Under the pieces are notes generated by a model that saw only the letters and a program-made list of their open reading frames with translations, ran no database searches and had not been told where the DNA came from. A stretch of DNA of 26,459 bases from positions 1-26,459 of the forward strand of contig CAZQEN010000065.1 of assembly GCA_964591605.1 (NCBI GenBank), given 5' to 3'. This DNA is from CAYLLT01 sp964591605. Lineage in GTDB: Bacteria; Planctomycetota; Phycisphaerae; UBA1845; PWPN01. This document shows, one piece after another, positions 1-6,623 of the stretch (position 1 is its first letter; the number at the start of each line of letters is the position of its first letter). A program made the translations under genes and the position numbers.

Positions 1-10
1 GCCTGACAAC

Positions 11-52
11 GCGACACAAAACAGAGCACTGCGTTTTCAAGCGACACAAAAC
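11..52. repeat. Two 12-bp direct repeats upstream of the first gene
   Basis: GCGACACAAAAC occurs at 11-22 and again at 41-52, so the copies start exactly 30 bp apart, close to three helical turns. They lie about 85-120 bp before the start codon at 135. A possible -10 hexamer TATACT follows at 88-93, but no good -35 is visible at normal spacing. The pair could be a protein-binding site or the end of an element cut by the window edge; nothing decides between these. Confidence 0.4.
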
Positions 53-134
53 CGTGAAAGTCTTCACCAACCGGGCATTCTGTGGTGTATACTTGACGTA
101 GAAGCCCACCCCTCAAGCCCGAAGGGGGTCTGAC

Positions 135-437
135 ATGCCTCAACCCAATCCCCAGAACACCGCGGTCGTGCCCCACCGCTCCGTCGCGTCGCGCATCGTG
201 CGCTCGGCGCTCTGGCTGCTGTTTGCCAACCCCTATCCGGTGGTAGTTGCCATTGTGCTCGGCTACATCCTGATCCACGCGGTGGCCGGCCTCTATGCTC
301 ACGTGGATCAGACGGGCTGGCACCTGCGGAATCTCGGAAACTGCATGCTCTGCGTGGGCGTGCTGGGCATCCTGATCCTGATCGCCGTCGGCCACGTCCT
401 CGTCACACTCTCCTCCGGCTGGCGCGAGAAACAGTGA
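135..437 (+). CDS. Small two-helix membrane protein, unknown function
   Basis: A 100-residue protein that I do not assign to a family. It has a polar N-terminus of about 20 residues, a first hydrophobic stretch at roughly 26-54 (containing NPYPVVVAIVLGYILIHAVA) and a second at roughly 69-93 (CMLCVGVLGILILIAVGHVL), ending in a short basic tail. This fits a two-pass inner-membrane protein with both ends on the same side. The ATG at 135 follows an AAGGGGG ribosome-binding site at about 122-128. The next gene is yceH on the same strand with its own -10-like sequence, so the two need not be cotranscribed. Codon use matches the GC-rich neighbours. Function is unknown. Confidence 0.6.
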   Translation: MPQPNPQNTAVVPHRSVASRIVRSALWLLFANPYPVVVAIVLGYILIHAVAGLYAHVDQTGWHLRNLGNCMLCVGVLGILILIAVGHVLVTLSSGWREKQ

Positions 438-516
438 CCCTCCAACCCCGGGGTCGTCAATCTTGCCTCCTGGGTCGCGGACATTGCACGCCGCGTGCTC
501 GACGCCGCCGCTGGCG

Positions 517-522
517 TATAAT
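517..522 (+). promoter_or_regulatory. Consensus -10 hexamer before yceH
   Basis: TATAAT at 517-522 is a perfect -10 hexamer in GC-rich sequence, 22 bp before the chosen yceH start. No convincing -35 is present at 15-19 bp upstream; TTGCAC at 484-489 is too far away. Transcription would start near 529, which argues for translation from the ATG at 545 and against the in-frame ATG at 521 that overlaps this hexamer. Confidence 0.4.
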
Positions 523-544
523 GCCCCCCCTGGAGAGCCCACAC

Positions 545-1252
545 ATGAGCACCGAGCCCGCAGGTCGCAGTCTTCCGCGTCTGAACGCCGTCCAGCGGCG
601 TGTGTTCGGCGTGCTGATCGAAAAATCGCTGACCACCCCCGGCGGCTACCCGATGACGCTCAATGCGCTGGTCACTGGCTGCAACCAGCTCACCTGCCGC
701 GAGCCGGTCATGCAGCTCACCGAAGGCGAGGTCGGACGCGCCCTGCACGAGCTCCAGATCTGGCGCGACGGACCCCTCGTGCGGCAGGCCGATGTGGACC
801 GAACCGCGCGATCCAACCGGTTTGAGCACCTGGCCGAGCAACGTTTCGCGTGGGACAAGCGTCAGCGGGCGATCATGGCGGAACTCCTGCTGCGCGGGCC
901 TCAGACGGCCGGCGAGCTCAAGACCAACGCGTCCCGGATGGCAGGCTACGATGACCTGCAGATGGTGCTCAACATCCTCGAGGATCTGGCCCGCCACGAT
1001 CCCCCTTGCGTGCGCGAGCTGCCGCGCCAGCCGGGCCGGAGCACCGTCCGATATGATCATCTCTTTCATTCGGAACCGACGGAAACCGCCCCGGCGCCCC
1101 TCGCCGCAATCAGCACACCCGCTGTGGCAGACGCGTCACTGGAAGACCGGCTCACCCGGCTCGAACATGAGATGGCCGAGCTGCGACAGCAATTCCTCCA
1201 GCTCCAGCAGTCGGTTCAGGGGGCGCGGCCACAGGACCATCCCGAAACGTGA
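545..1252 (+). CDS. yceH: YceH family protein (DUF480/UPF0502)
   Basis: A 235-residue protein with the YceH/DUF480 pattern: the N-terminal LNAVQRRVFGVLIEKSLTTP block at about residues 11-30, then GGYPMTLNALVTGCNQ, the central HLAEQRFAWDKRQRAIMAEL block, and LLRGPQTAGELKTNASRM at the second winged-helix domain. The family is made of two winged-helix domains; its biological role is not established. The last 30 residues or so form a predicted coiled coil (LEDRLTRLEHEMAELRQQFLQLQ). I chose the ATG at 545 because GGAG lies 9 bp upstream and because the ATG at 521 overlaps a TATAAT. It is convergent with the flagellin gene that ends at 1444. Confidence 0.88.
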   Translation: MSTEPAGRSLPRLNAVQRRVFGVLIEKSLTTPGGYPMTLNALVTGCNQLTCREPVMQLTEGEVGRALHELQIWRDGPLVRQADVDRTARSNRFEHLAEQRFAWDKRQRAIMAELLLRGPQTAGELKTNASRMAGYDDLQMVLNILEDLARHDPPCVRELPRQPGRSTVRYDHLFHSEPTETAPAPLAAISTPAVADASLEDRLTRLEHEMAELRQQFLQLQQSVQGARPQDHPET

Positions 1253-1310
1253 GGCTTTCCTCGTCCGCCGGGCCGTGCTGGTTCCAGGCTCGCCGCTCGT
1301 GAACACGCCC

Positions 1311-1357
1311 AAAAAGCAGATCGCCTGCGGGTCCGTTGTGGCGGATCGCAGGCGATC
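1311..1357 (-). terminator. Intrinsic terminator of flagellin A
   Basis: A perfect 11-bp inverted repeat (GATCGCCTGCG at 1319-1329 and CGCAGGCGATC at 1347-1357) with a 17-nt loop is followed on the minus strand by TGC and then TTTTT (1315-1311). It lies about 87 nt past the flagellin stop. The plus-strand side has no T-run, so it works for the minus strand. A second, T-less hairpin (GATCCGCC 1395-1402, GGCGGATC 1408-1415) lies between it and the stop codon. Confidence 0.85.
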
Positions 1358-1443
1358 GCTGTCGTGTCCAGCGCCGGTTTCAACGAGCCTTCGCGATCCG
1401 CCATGGCGGCGGATCAGCTCTCACCGGGCGGAGATAGAGGCTC

Positions 1444-2874
1444 TTACCGCAGCAGGCTCAACACCGCCTGCGGCGCCTGGTTCGCGATCTGCAGGGCCGA
1501 CGTGGCCGCCGCCTGCAGAATCTGAGCCCGCGACAGGTTGCTTGTCTCGGCCGCAAAGTCCGCGTCGCGGATCGCACTCTGAGCCGCGGTCGTGTTCTCG
1601 AACGCGACCTGCAGCGAGTTGACCGTCGAGGCCAGTGTCTTGGCCTGGAACGCCCCGAGACGCCCGCGCAGAGACGAGACCTGGTCGACCGCCGCATTCA
1701 CGATGCGCTGCGCCGTCTCGAAGTTCTTGCTCGAGAGCTGGTTTGCCTGACCACTGCCGAGCGAGGACAGGAACCCAAGGGCACCGTTCCCCAGCGTCCC
1801 GGTGGTCACACTTTTGATGCCGATCGTCGCCTGGGCGTTGATTCCCAGCGTCGGCCCGATGCTGAAGTTGGCGCCGCCGCCGGTGATCCCGAACGTCTTG
1901 GTGGCCGTCGTCTGGGTCGCAAACGCGGCGGCCAGCGACAGGTCGACGCTCAGCGAGCTCGAGCGGACGGACACCGTCAGACCCTTGCTGATGGCAGTCA
2001 CGCCGTTGATGCGGGCGCTGACGTCCTGGCCTTCGTCCCGTGTTCCGCTGCTGCCGCCAGTCACGGTGAACGTCCCGCTGATCGCCTCCACCGAGACGAA
2101 CGCGTCGCTGCCATAATCGGTGCTGTTGAACGCGATCGTCGAACCGCTCACGCTCGCGGAGACGCCGGTCAAAGACGTGGACTGGTTGATCGCGGCCACC
2201 ACGGCCGAGGCCGCCGTGCCGGATGCAAACGTGAAGATGTCCGTGCCGTACTTGCCGCCGACCTGGATCGTCTTGGAGCCCGCCCCGGTCGTGGAACCGG
2301 AGTACAGCAACCGCGCCGTCTGGGCTGACGCCGTCACCTCGACGGTGACGCTGCGGGTTCCCCCGTTGGCCAGGCGGGCGCTGTTGATCTGAAGATCGGT
2401 GATGGCCGACGCGCTGGGGCCGGTGGCCACGCCCGACGTCGTGTAGTCAAGCGTGCCGTCCAGGAGCTTCTTGCCGCCGAACTCCGTCGAACCTGCGATC
2501 CGGTTGATGGTTTCGAGGATCGAATCGATCTGGAGCTGGTTCGCCGCGACTTCATCATCGCTCAGACCCGCTTCGCTGGCCGTCCGGCCCACCAGGTTCT
2601 GCAGGTCGACGAGCAGCGTGCTGACCTCCTGCAGCGAGCCTTCCGCGATCGCGATGATCTGATCGGCACGGTTGGCGTTGTCAATGGCGGCGTTGATCGC
2701 GACCAGTTGGCTCCGCAGACCTTCCGAGGCGATCAGTCCCGCCGGATCGTCTTTACCGCTGTTGATCCGCAGACCGGTGCTGAGCCGCTCCAGTGCCGTC
2801 GTCACCTTGCTGTTGTTCGCCGACAGAATCCGTGCCGCCACGAGGGAGGGAACATTGGTGTTGATCCGACTCAT
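1444..2874 (-). CDS. fliC: Flagellin A
   Basis: Flagellar filament subunit of 476 residues. The N-terminal D0/D1 region (about 1-140) shows SRINTNVPSLVAARILSANN, LERLSTGLRINSGKDDPAGL and NQLQIDSILETINRIAGSTE; the C-terminal D1/D0 region (about 376-476) shows SSLRGRLGAFQAKTL, AIRDADFAAETSNLSRAQIL and the end QAPQAVLSLLR. The middle 230 residues are variable, Ser/Thr/Gly-rich and contain flagellin_IN-like stretches. The ATG at 2874 has GGAGG 10 nt upstream; upstream in-frame codons lack flagellin similarity. It is the last gene of the flagellar block, 683 bp behind flagellin B and its terminator, so it should have its own promoter. It is exported by the flagellar type III apparatus and probably controlled by CsrA-FliW. 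Confidence 0.97.
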   Translation of the reverse strand: MSRINTNVPSLVAARILSANNSKVTTALERLSTGLRINSGKDDPAGLIASEGLRSQLVAINAAIDNANRADQIIAIAEGSLQEVSTLLVDLQNLVGRTASEAGLSDDEVAANQLQIDSILETINRIAGSTEFGGKKLLDGTLDYTTSGVATGPSASAITDLQINSARLANGGTRSVTVEVTASAQTARLLYSGSTTGAGSKTIQVGGKYGTDIFTFASGTAASAVVAAINQSTSLTGVSASVSGSTIAFNSTDYGSDAFVSVEAISGTFTVTGGSSGTRDEGQDVSARINGVTAISKGLTVSVRSSSLSVDLSLAAAFATQTTATKTFGITGGGANFSIGPTLGINAQATIGIKSVTTGTLGNGALGFLSSLGSGQANQLSSKNFETAQRIVNAAVDQVSSLRGRLGAFQAKTLASTVNSLQVAFENTTAAQSAIRDADFAAETSNLSRAQILQAAATSALQIANQAPQAVLSLLR

Positions 2875-3557
2875 ATTCTGTTTGCCTCCAAACAACCGCG
2901 CCCTCGGCCGGCGTCGGCCCATCCCCCGGATGGGTCCCTCACGATCGCCCGGGCCGCTGGCCGGCTCGCGGACCGCCGGCGTCTTGCCGGACCCGTCCGC
3001 CTGCTTTTCAGATATCTGGCCGTGCCCCCTCACACCCGGGACCACCCCGGATGGCGGCTGTATGAGACCGGCTGCCCGCACACAGGTGCCTGCCTGCGCC
3101 TGCCCGATTCACTCCACAACTCCGCCGGACGCCGGCATGCAGCGCCGCCAGTCTTTCAACGGCGTCCCTCGCATCGACCGGCGACAGTGAGCGCTTGAGA
3201 AGTATGCAATGCATCCGCCGACCCTGTGAACCGGGGCTTTCGGCTTCTCGGACATGACCGGTTCTGATAAACGATTCGCCCGGCAGCCTTCCCGCCGCGG
3301 AGGGGCTTTTACCGGACACCCCGGGCAAGGACCGATCATCCGGAGTCTCAGGATTTTCTTGGTTTTTCTGCAAATTGGGTCACACACCCGCTTCAGAGAC
3401 AACCCGCTGACGGCCCATGACATACTCGGAGCCAATGACCCCGCGGACACGCCCCCTTCCCGCCATCGGGCGGTGATTGACGGCATAAGAAAAGGACCCG
3501 CGAGCGATGCCGCCCGCGGGTCCATCTGGTTGGTTCAATAATAGGAGATCAGAGGTT
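2875..3557. other. 683-bp spacer between the two flagellins
   Basis: I see no gene here; the open frames on both strands have no signal peptide, family motif or good ribosome-binding site. It must hold the flagellin A promoter, but no sigma-28-like or sigma-54-like sequence is convincing. On the minus strand a small hairpin CCCAT-N7-ATGGG (2919-2935) lies in the flagellin A leader with GGGGGATGGG in its 3' half, which contains a GGA of the sort CsrA binds. The flagellin B terminator occupies the right end. Confidence 0.6.
3487..3523 (-). terminator. Intrinsic terminator of flagellin B
   Basis: A perfect 9-bp stem (GGACCCGCG at 3494-3502, CGCGGGTCC at 3515-3523) with a 12-nt loop is followed on the minus strand by TTTTCTT. 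It lies 35 nt past the flagellin B stop codon and separates the two flagellin genes into different transcripts. Confidence 0.85.
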
Positions 3558-4997
3558 CTACCGGCCCAGCAGCGACAGCACGCTCTGCGGCGTCGAGTTC
3601 GCCAGGGCCAGCACACTGGTGCCCGCATTCACCAGAATCTGGTTGCGGGTCAGCCGCGACGTCTCCTGGGCAAAATCCGTGTCCCGGATGGCCGACTCGC
3701 TCGCCGTCAGGTTCTCCATCGTGATCCCCAGCGAATTGATGTTCGTCTGGAGCGTATTGCGCTCGAAAGCGCCCAGACGGCCGCGGAGCACGGCCACCTG
3801 CCGGATCGCCTCGTTCACGATCTCGGACGCCTCCGCGGTGTACCCGCGGTCGACCGCGAATTTCTCGCCGGTCACGATCTGGCTCAGGAAGCCGATCTCC
3901 GTGTTGCCCAGCCGCGAGGCCGCCACCGACTGCACGCCGATGTTCACCTGCTGGTTCGGGCTCACGTCCGGACCGAGCTGGAACAGCGCGCCGCCGCCCG
4001 TGATGGCGAAGCTGGTGGAGGTCAGCGGGAAGCCTTCCTTGAGCCGCAGGGTCAGGTTGAGCGTCGTGGCATTGAGGGTCAGATCCAGACCGCGGCCGAT
4101 GCTCAGCGCGCCATTGATGGTGGCGGCCGCATCCTGGCCGATGTCACGGCTCTTGATGGCGCCGGCGGCGTCGGTGACCACGAAGCTTCCGCTGCCCGGC
4201 AGCGTCTGGATGTTGACGAATTCCTCCGTGCCGTAGCCGGCGCTCCGGAAGGCGACACCGCTTGCGGGATTGGCGCTGTTGAGCCACACCGCCTCGACGC
4301 CGCTCGCCTCCTTGGCCTGATTGACGGCCTGGTAGATCGCATCCACCGACGTGCCCGACAGGAACCGCAGCGTGGTCACGCCCCTGGTGCCCGTCACCTC
4401 GATGGCAATGCTGCTGGCGATCTGGCTGCCGCGGAACTGAAGCTCCGCTTTCTGGGCCGACGCCGTCACCACCACGTTCACCGGGATGTAGTCGGCCGTC
4501 CCGAACTGAACACCGTGAAGCTGCAGCGCGCTGATGGCGGAATTCGTGTTCAGGCCGCTGACCACGTAGTCCAGGCTGCCGTTGAGCAGCTTTCGCCCGG
4601 CGAACGTGGACGTGTTCGCGATCCGCGTGATCGACTCGATCGCCGAATCGATCTGTAACTGGTTCGCCCGGATCTCATCGGGCGACAGGGCGCCCGTGTT
4701 CGCGGACTCGACGATCAGCCCCTGGATGTCAATCAGCAGCGACGCGACCTCGTTCAATGCCCCCTCGGTCGTGGCAATGATGTTGATCGCCCGCTGCGAG
4801 TTGCTGATCGCCTTGTCGACTCCGGCGATTTCCGCCCGGAGGTTCTCGGAATTGATCAGGCCGGCAGGGTCGTCGGCACCACGGTTGATCCTCAGGCCGC
4901 TCGAGAGCCGCTGGAGCGACACGGTGAGCGCCTGTTGATTGACTCGTAATGTGCGCTGGGCGACGAGTGCCGGTACATTCGTGTTGATTCTAGCCAT
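3558..4997 (-). CDS. fliC: Flagellin B
   Basis: Second flagellin, 479 residues. Conserved N-terminal blocks are ARINTNVPALVAQRTLRVNQ, LQRLSSGLRINRGADDPAGL and NQLQIDSAIESITRIANTST; C-terminal blocks are VAVLRGRLGAFERNTLQTNI, AIRDTDFAQETSRLTRNQIL and NSTPQSVLSLLGR. The central region differs strongly from flagellin A although both are about the same length, so the filament surface may be mixed or switched. Start: ATG at 4997 behind AAGGAGG with a 7-nt gap; an in-frame TTG six bases upstream is less likely. It lies 88 bp after csrA on the same strand, with no intrinsic terminator between, so readthrough from fliW-csrA is possible. Confidence 0.97.
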   Translation of the reverse strand: MARINTNVPALVAQRTLRVNQQALTVSLQRLSSGLRINRGADDPAGLINSENLRAEIAGVDKAISNSQRAINIIATTEGALNEVASLLIDIQGLIVESANTGALSPDEIRANQLQIDSAIESITRIANTSTFAGRKLLNGSLDYVVSGLNTNSAISALQLHGVQFGTADYIPVNVVVTASAQKAELQFRGSQIASSIAIEVTGTRGVTTLRFLSGTSVDAIYQAVNQAKEASGVEAVWLNSANPASGVAFRSAGYGTEEFVNIQTLPGSGSFVVTDAAGAIKSRDIGQDAAATINGALSIGRGLDLTLNATTLNLTLRLKEGFPLTSTSFAITGGGALFQLGPDVSPNQQVNIGVQSVAASRLGNTEIGFLSQIVTGEKFAVDRGYTAEASEIVNEAIRQVAVLRGRLGAFERNTLQTNINSLGITMENLTASESAIRDTDFAQETSRLTRNQILVNAGTSVLALANSTPQSVLSLLGR

Positions 4998-5003
4998 GTG
5001 CAA

Positions 5004-5034
5004 TCCTCCTTGATTGAGTTGGCTACGAATCCCG
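5004..5034 (-). promoter_or_regulatory. Possible CsrA sites in the flagellin B leader
   Basis: Reading the minus strand, the leader carries AGAGGACGGG followed about 29 nt later by CAAGGAGGATT, which is also the ribosome-binding site. CsrA dimers bind paired GGA motifs, one of them often over the Shine-Dalgarno. With csrA and fliW directly upstream, this is a natural target. The match is to the GGA core only, so it is a hypothesis. Confidence 0.35.
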
Positions 5035-5040
5035 TCCTCT

Positions 5041-5083
5041 CGCTCCGCCGGTCGTTCGAGCGGTCAGACGGGTTGGCGGAGCG
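5041..5083 (-). repeat. Inverted repeat between csrA and flagellin B
   Basis: CGCTCCGCC (5041-5049) and GGCGGAGCG (5075-5083) are perfect 9-bp inverted copies with a 25-nt loop, filling the left half of the csrA-flagellin spacer directly after the csrA stop. No T-run follows, so it is not a standard intrinsic terminator. It could protect the 3' end of the upstream mRNA or act as leader structure. Confidence 0.5.
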
Positions 5084-5085
5084 CC

Positions 5086-5334
5086 TCAGCCCTGTTTGGG
5101 CCCCCTTTTCTCCTTGGGAGCACCCGCCACGTTCGCGATGTCTTCCGGCTTCACACTGGCCGCCGCACGATTCTCTCGTTTGATGGCCTCGTACACTTCC
5201 TTGCGATGAACGGGAACCTCGCTCGGCGCGTTGATTCCCAGCCGTACCTTGTCTCCGCGAATGTCGACGACCGTGATCTCGATGTCATCGCCGATCATGA
5301 TCGTCTGGTCGCGCTGTCTGGATAGCACCAACAT
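5086..5334 (-). CDS. csrA: CsrA, carbon storage/flagellin translation regulator
   Basis: RNA-binding repressor of 82 residues. MLVLSRQRDQTIMIGDDIEI at the N-terminus and VRLGINAPSEVPVHRKEVYE in the middle are the canonical beta1 and beta4-beta5/helix blocks, including the RNA-contacting L4-R6 and R44-type arginine. The C-terminal tail of about 20 residues (KPEDIANVAGAPKEKRGPKQ) is longer than in the 61-residue E. coli protein, as in many CsrA proteins from flagellated bacteria with FliW. The ATG at 5334 is preceded by AAGGAAGGAG. It lies between fliW and flagellin B, the arrangement in which FliW sequesters CsrA and CsrA blocks flagellin translation. Confidence 0.96.
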   Translation of the reverse strand: MLVLSRQRDQTIMIGDDIEITVVDIRGDKVRLGINAPSEVPVHRKEVYEAIKRENRAAASVKPEDIANVAGAPKEKRGPKQG

Positions 5335-5574
5335 CCTCGGCTCCTTCCTTGGCCATGCCGATGCTCTGCGAAATAGACCTGCTTGACCTCACTTCGAGTG
5401 TCGTCGAATCGGCACACAACAACTCCGCTGGGGACGCACACAGTGGGTCTCCCCCCGCCTCGACGGTCAAGCAGCCGTTCAAAGACGCATGCGATCTGGC
5501 CAGAGCCACCGTTCCATTCTAGGCGGGTTTCCGTCGCCGAGTAGGAACAGACGCCCGGCCAGGGGCACACCGTC
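5335..5574. other. 240-bp spacer between fliW and csrA
   Basis: No gene is supported here. On the minus strand a TAGAAT (5516-5521) resembles a -10 box without a good -35. Overlapping open frames on the minus strand run into csrA in other frames and show no family features. Confidence 0.4.
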
Positions 5575-6027
5575 TTACGCCGTCTTGCTGACTGCCTCGG
5601 GTCGGGTACTGAGGCTCATGAGCGGATGACGCGTGGCATACCGCCGGTCGGAGAGCACAAGTTGCCGTCCCAGCCGGGTTTCCACGTTGATCACCAGCGG
5701 CCCCTGCAGGTTGCCCGTCAGCATGCTCTCAACTTTGTTGACGATGGTGAAGACCTGCGCAGAGGACGGATCCGATAACCCGATCTGCGACAGTTCCTCC
5801 AGTTTGACCGGGACCACGTAGTCCGGGACAAACAACCGGGGATCGCAGACGACGAACGCAAGATCGGGCCTGTCTACCGCCTGCAGCCAGTAGAAGACAC
5901 TATTCTCCGCCGTCTGGATCAGTGCGTACTCCTGCTGGTCCGGAAATCCCAGAATCCCTTTCGGGAACCGGATCAGCCGCCGCTCATCGACCTCCAGGGG
6001 TCCAAAGCGCGACGTTTCGATGATCAT
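5575..6027 (-). CDS. fliW: FliW, flagellar assembly factor and CsrA antagonist
   Basis: FliW of 150 residues. Family blocks seen are the N-terminal IRFPKGILGFPDQQEYALIQ, the central VVCDPRLFVPDYVVPV, the VFTIVNK strand and NLQGPLVINVETRLGRQLVL near the end, which together make the FliW beta-barrel. In the studied Bacillus and Campylobacter systems FliW binds either flagellin or CsrA; when flagellin is exported, free FliW takes CsrA off the flagellin mRNA. Start ATG 6027 follows a GAGGAG site. It is placed 240 bp before csrA on the same strand, with the repeat array and assembly gap upstream of it, so a promoter between 6028 and 6327 is likely but was not recognised. Confidence 0.96.
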   Translation of the reverse strand: MIIETSRFGPLEVDERRLIRFPKGILGFPDQQEYALIQTAENSVFYWLQAVDRPDLAFVVCDPRLFVPDYVVPVKLEELSQIGLSDPSSAQVFTIVNKVESMLTGNLQGPLVINVETRLGRQLVLSDRRYATRHPLMSLSTRPEAVSKTA

Positions 6028-6327
6028 ACGAGACTCCTCGTCTTGACCCGCCCGTACGGCCGAAACGCGTTCGACCGCACGGCCTGTCCTGCTTCGGCGG
6101 GACGAAGGCCCGCCGGATGATTGATCGCCGGCCTGCCTGTCACATCCGGCGGGGCGTCATCCATAACGCCCCGGTACCACCGGAGGACAGGGCCTGCGAC
6201 CCACGACTTCCTGATCGCGACCCGCCGCGTCGCGCCCGCCACAACCGGGCCGGGCCGACACACCGGGCAATCCGACCGCCGCTGCCGCCGGGTCACGAGC
6301 GGCAGGACGGTGCTTCCTTTCACCTAT
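6028..6327. other. Gene-free region upstream of fliW
   Basis: About 300 bp with no supported gene. It holds an 8-bp hairpin (CGGGGCGT 6150-6157 and ACGCCCCG 6166-6173, 8-nt loop) without a T-run and several GC-rich short palindromes. The fliW promoter should be here or beyond the repeat array. Confidence 0.4.
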
Positions 6328-6623
6328 GTAGGGTGGGCTTTGCCCACCTCTCCTGTGCCAACCTCACCCATGGTGGGCCGAGNNNNNNNNNNNNNNNNNN
6401 NNNNNNNNNNNNNNNNNNNNNNNNNNNNNNNNNNNNNNNNNNNNNNNNNNNNNNNNNNNNNNNNNNNNNNNNNNNNNNNNNNGGCTTTGCCCACCTCTCC
6501 TGTGCCAACCTCACCCATGGTGGGCCGAGCCCACCCTGCTGAATGAAATCCAGCCTCCGTAGGGTGGGCTTTGCCCACCTCTCCTGTGCCAACCTCACCC
6601 ATGGTGGGCCGAGCCCACCCTAC
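6328..6623. repeat. Tandem array of palindromic GTAGGGTGGGC elements
   Basis: At least three copies of one element: 6328 into the gap, one emerging from the gap and ending near 6539, and 6559-6623. Each has arms of 21 bp, GTAGGGTGGGC...CCACC on the left and GGTGGGCC...CACCCTAC on the right, inverted with 19 of 21 matches in the last copy, around a central CTCTCCTGTGCCAACCTCACCC. The last two complete copies repeat with an 84-bp period because each carries about 19 bp (TGAATGAAATCCAGC plus four bases) that duplicate the 3' end of flgL. The last copy provides the flgL stop codon. A related element lies at 14747-14834. Confidence 0.9.
6384..6482. other. Assembly gap of about 100 N inside the repeat array
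   Basis: A run of N interrupts the array of palindromic elements. The round length suggests a placeholder, so the true number of repeat units is unknown. The sequence on both sides is the same element, which explains why the assembly broke here. Confidence 0.97.

Noticed and set aside
3201..3230. TTCACA-18-CATACT on the minus strand as a flagellin A promoter
   Set aside because: Spacing is acceptable but the hexamers are weak and the leader would exceed 300 nt; not enough to call.
3369..3384. Sigma-54-like sequence on the minus strand (TGTGAC-N5-TTGCA) upstream of flagellin A
   Set aside because: The -12 side fits, but the essential GG at -24 is GT, and it is almost 500 nt from the start codon.
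3008..3525. Minus-strand frames of 121 and 138 codons between the flagellins
   Set aside because: Overlapping each other, no ribosome-binding site, no recognisable composition or domain; the second runs over the region upstream of the flagellin B terminator.
5414..5425. GCCGATTC upstream of csrA as a sigma-28 -10 element
   Set aside because: Six of eight bases match, but nothing like TAAAG occurs 11-15 nt upstream.
6117..6602. Open frames on both strands running through the N gap
   Set aside because: They consist of translated palindromic repeat and unknown bases.
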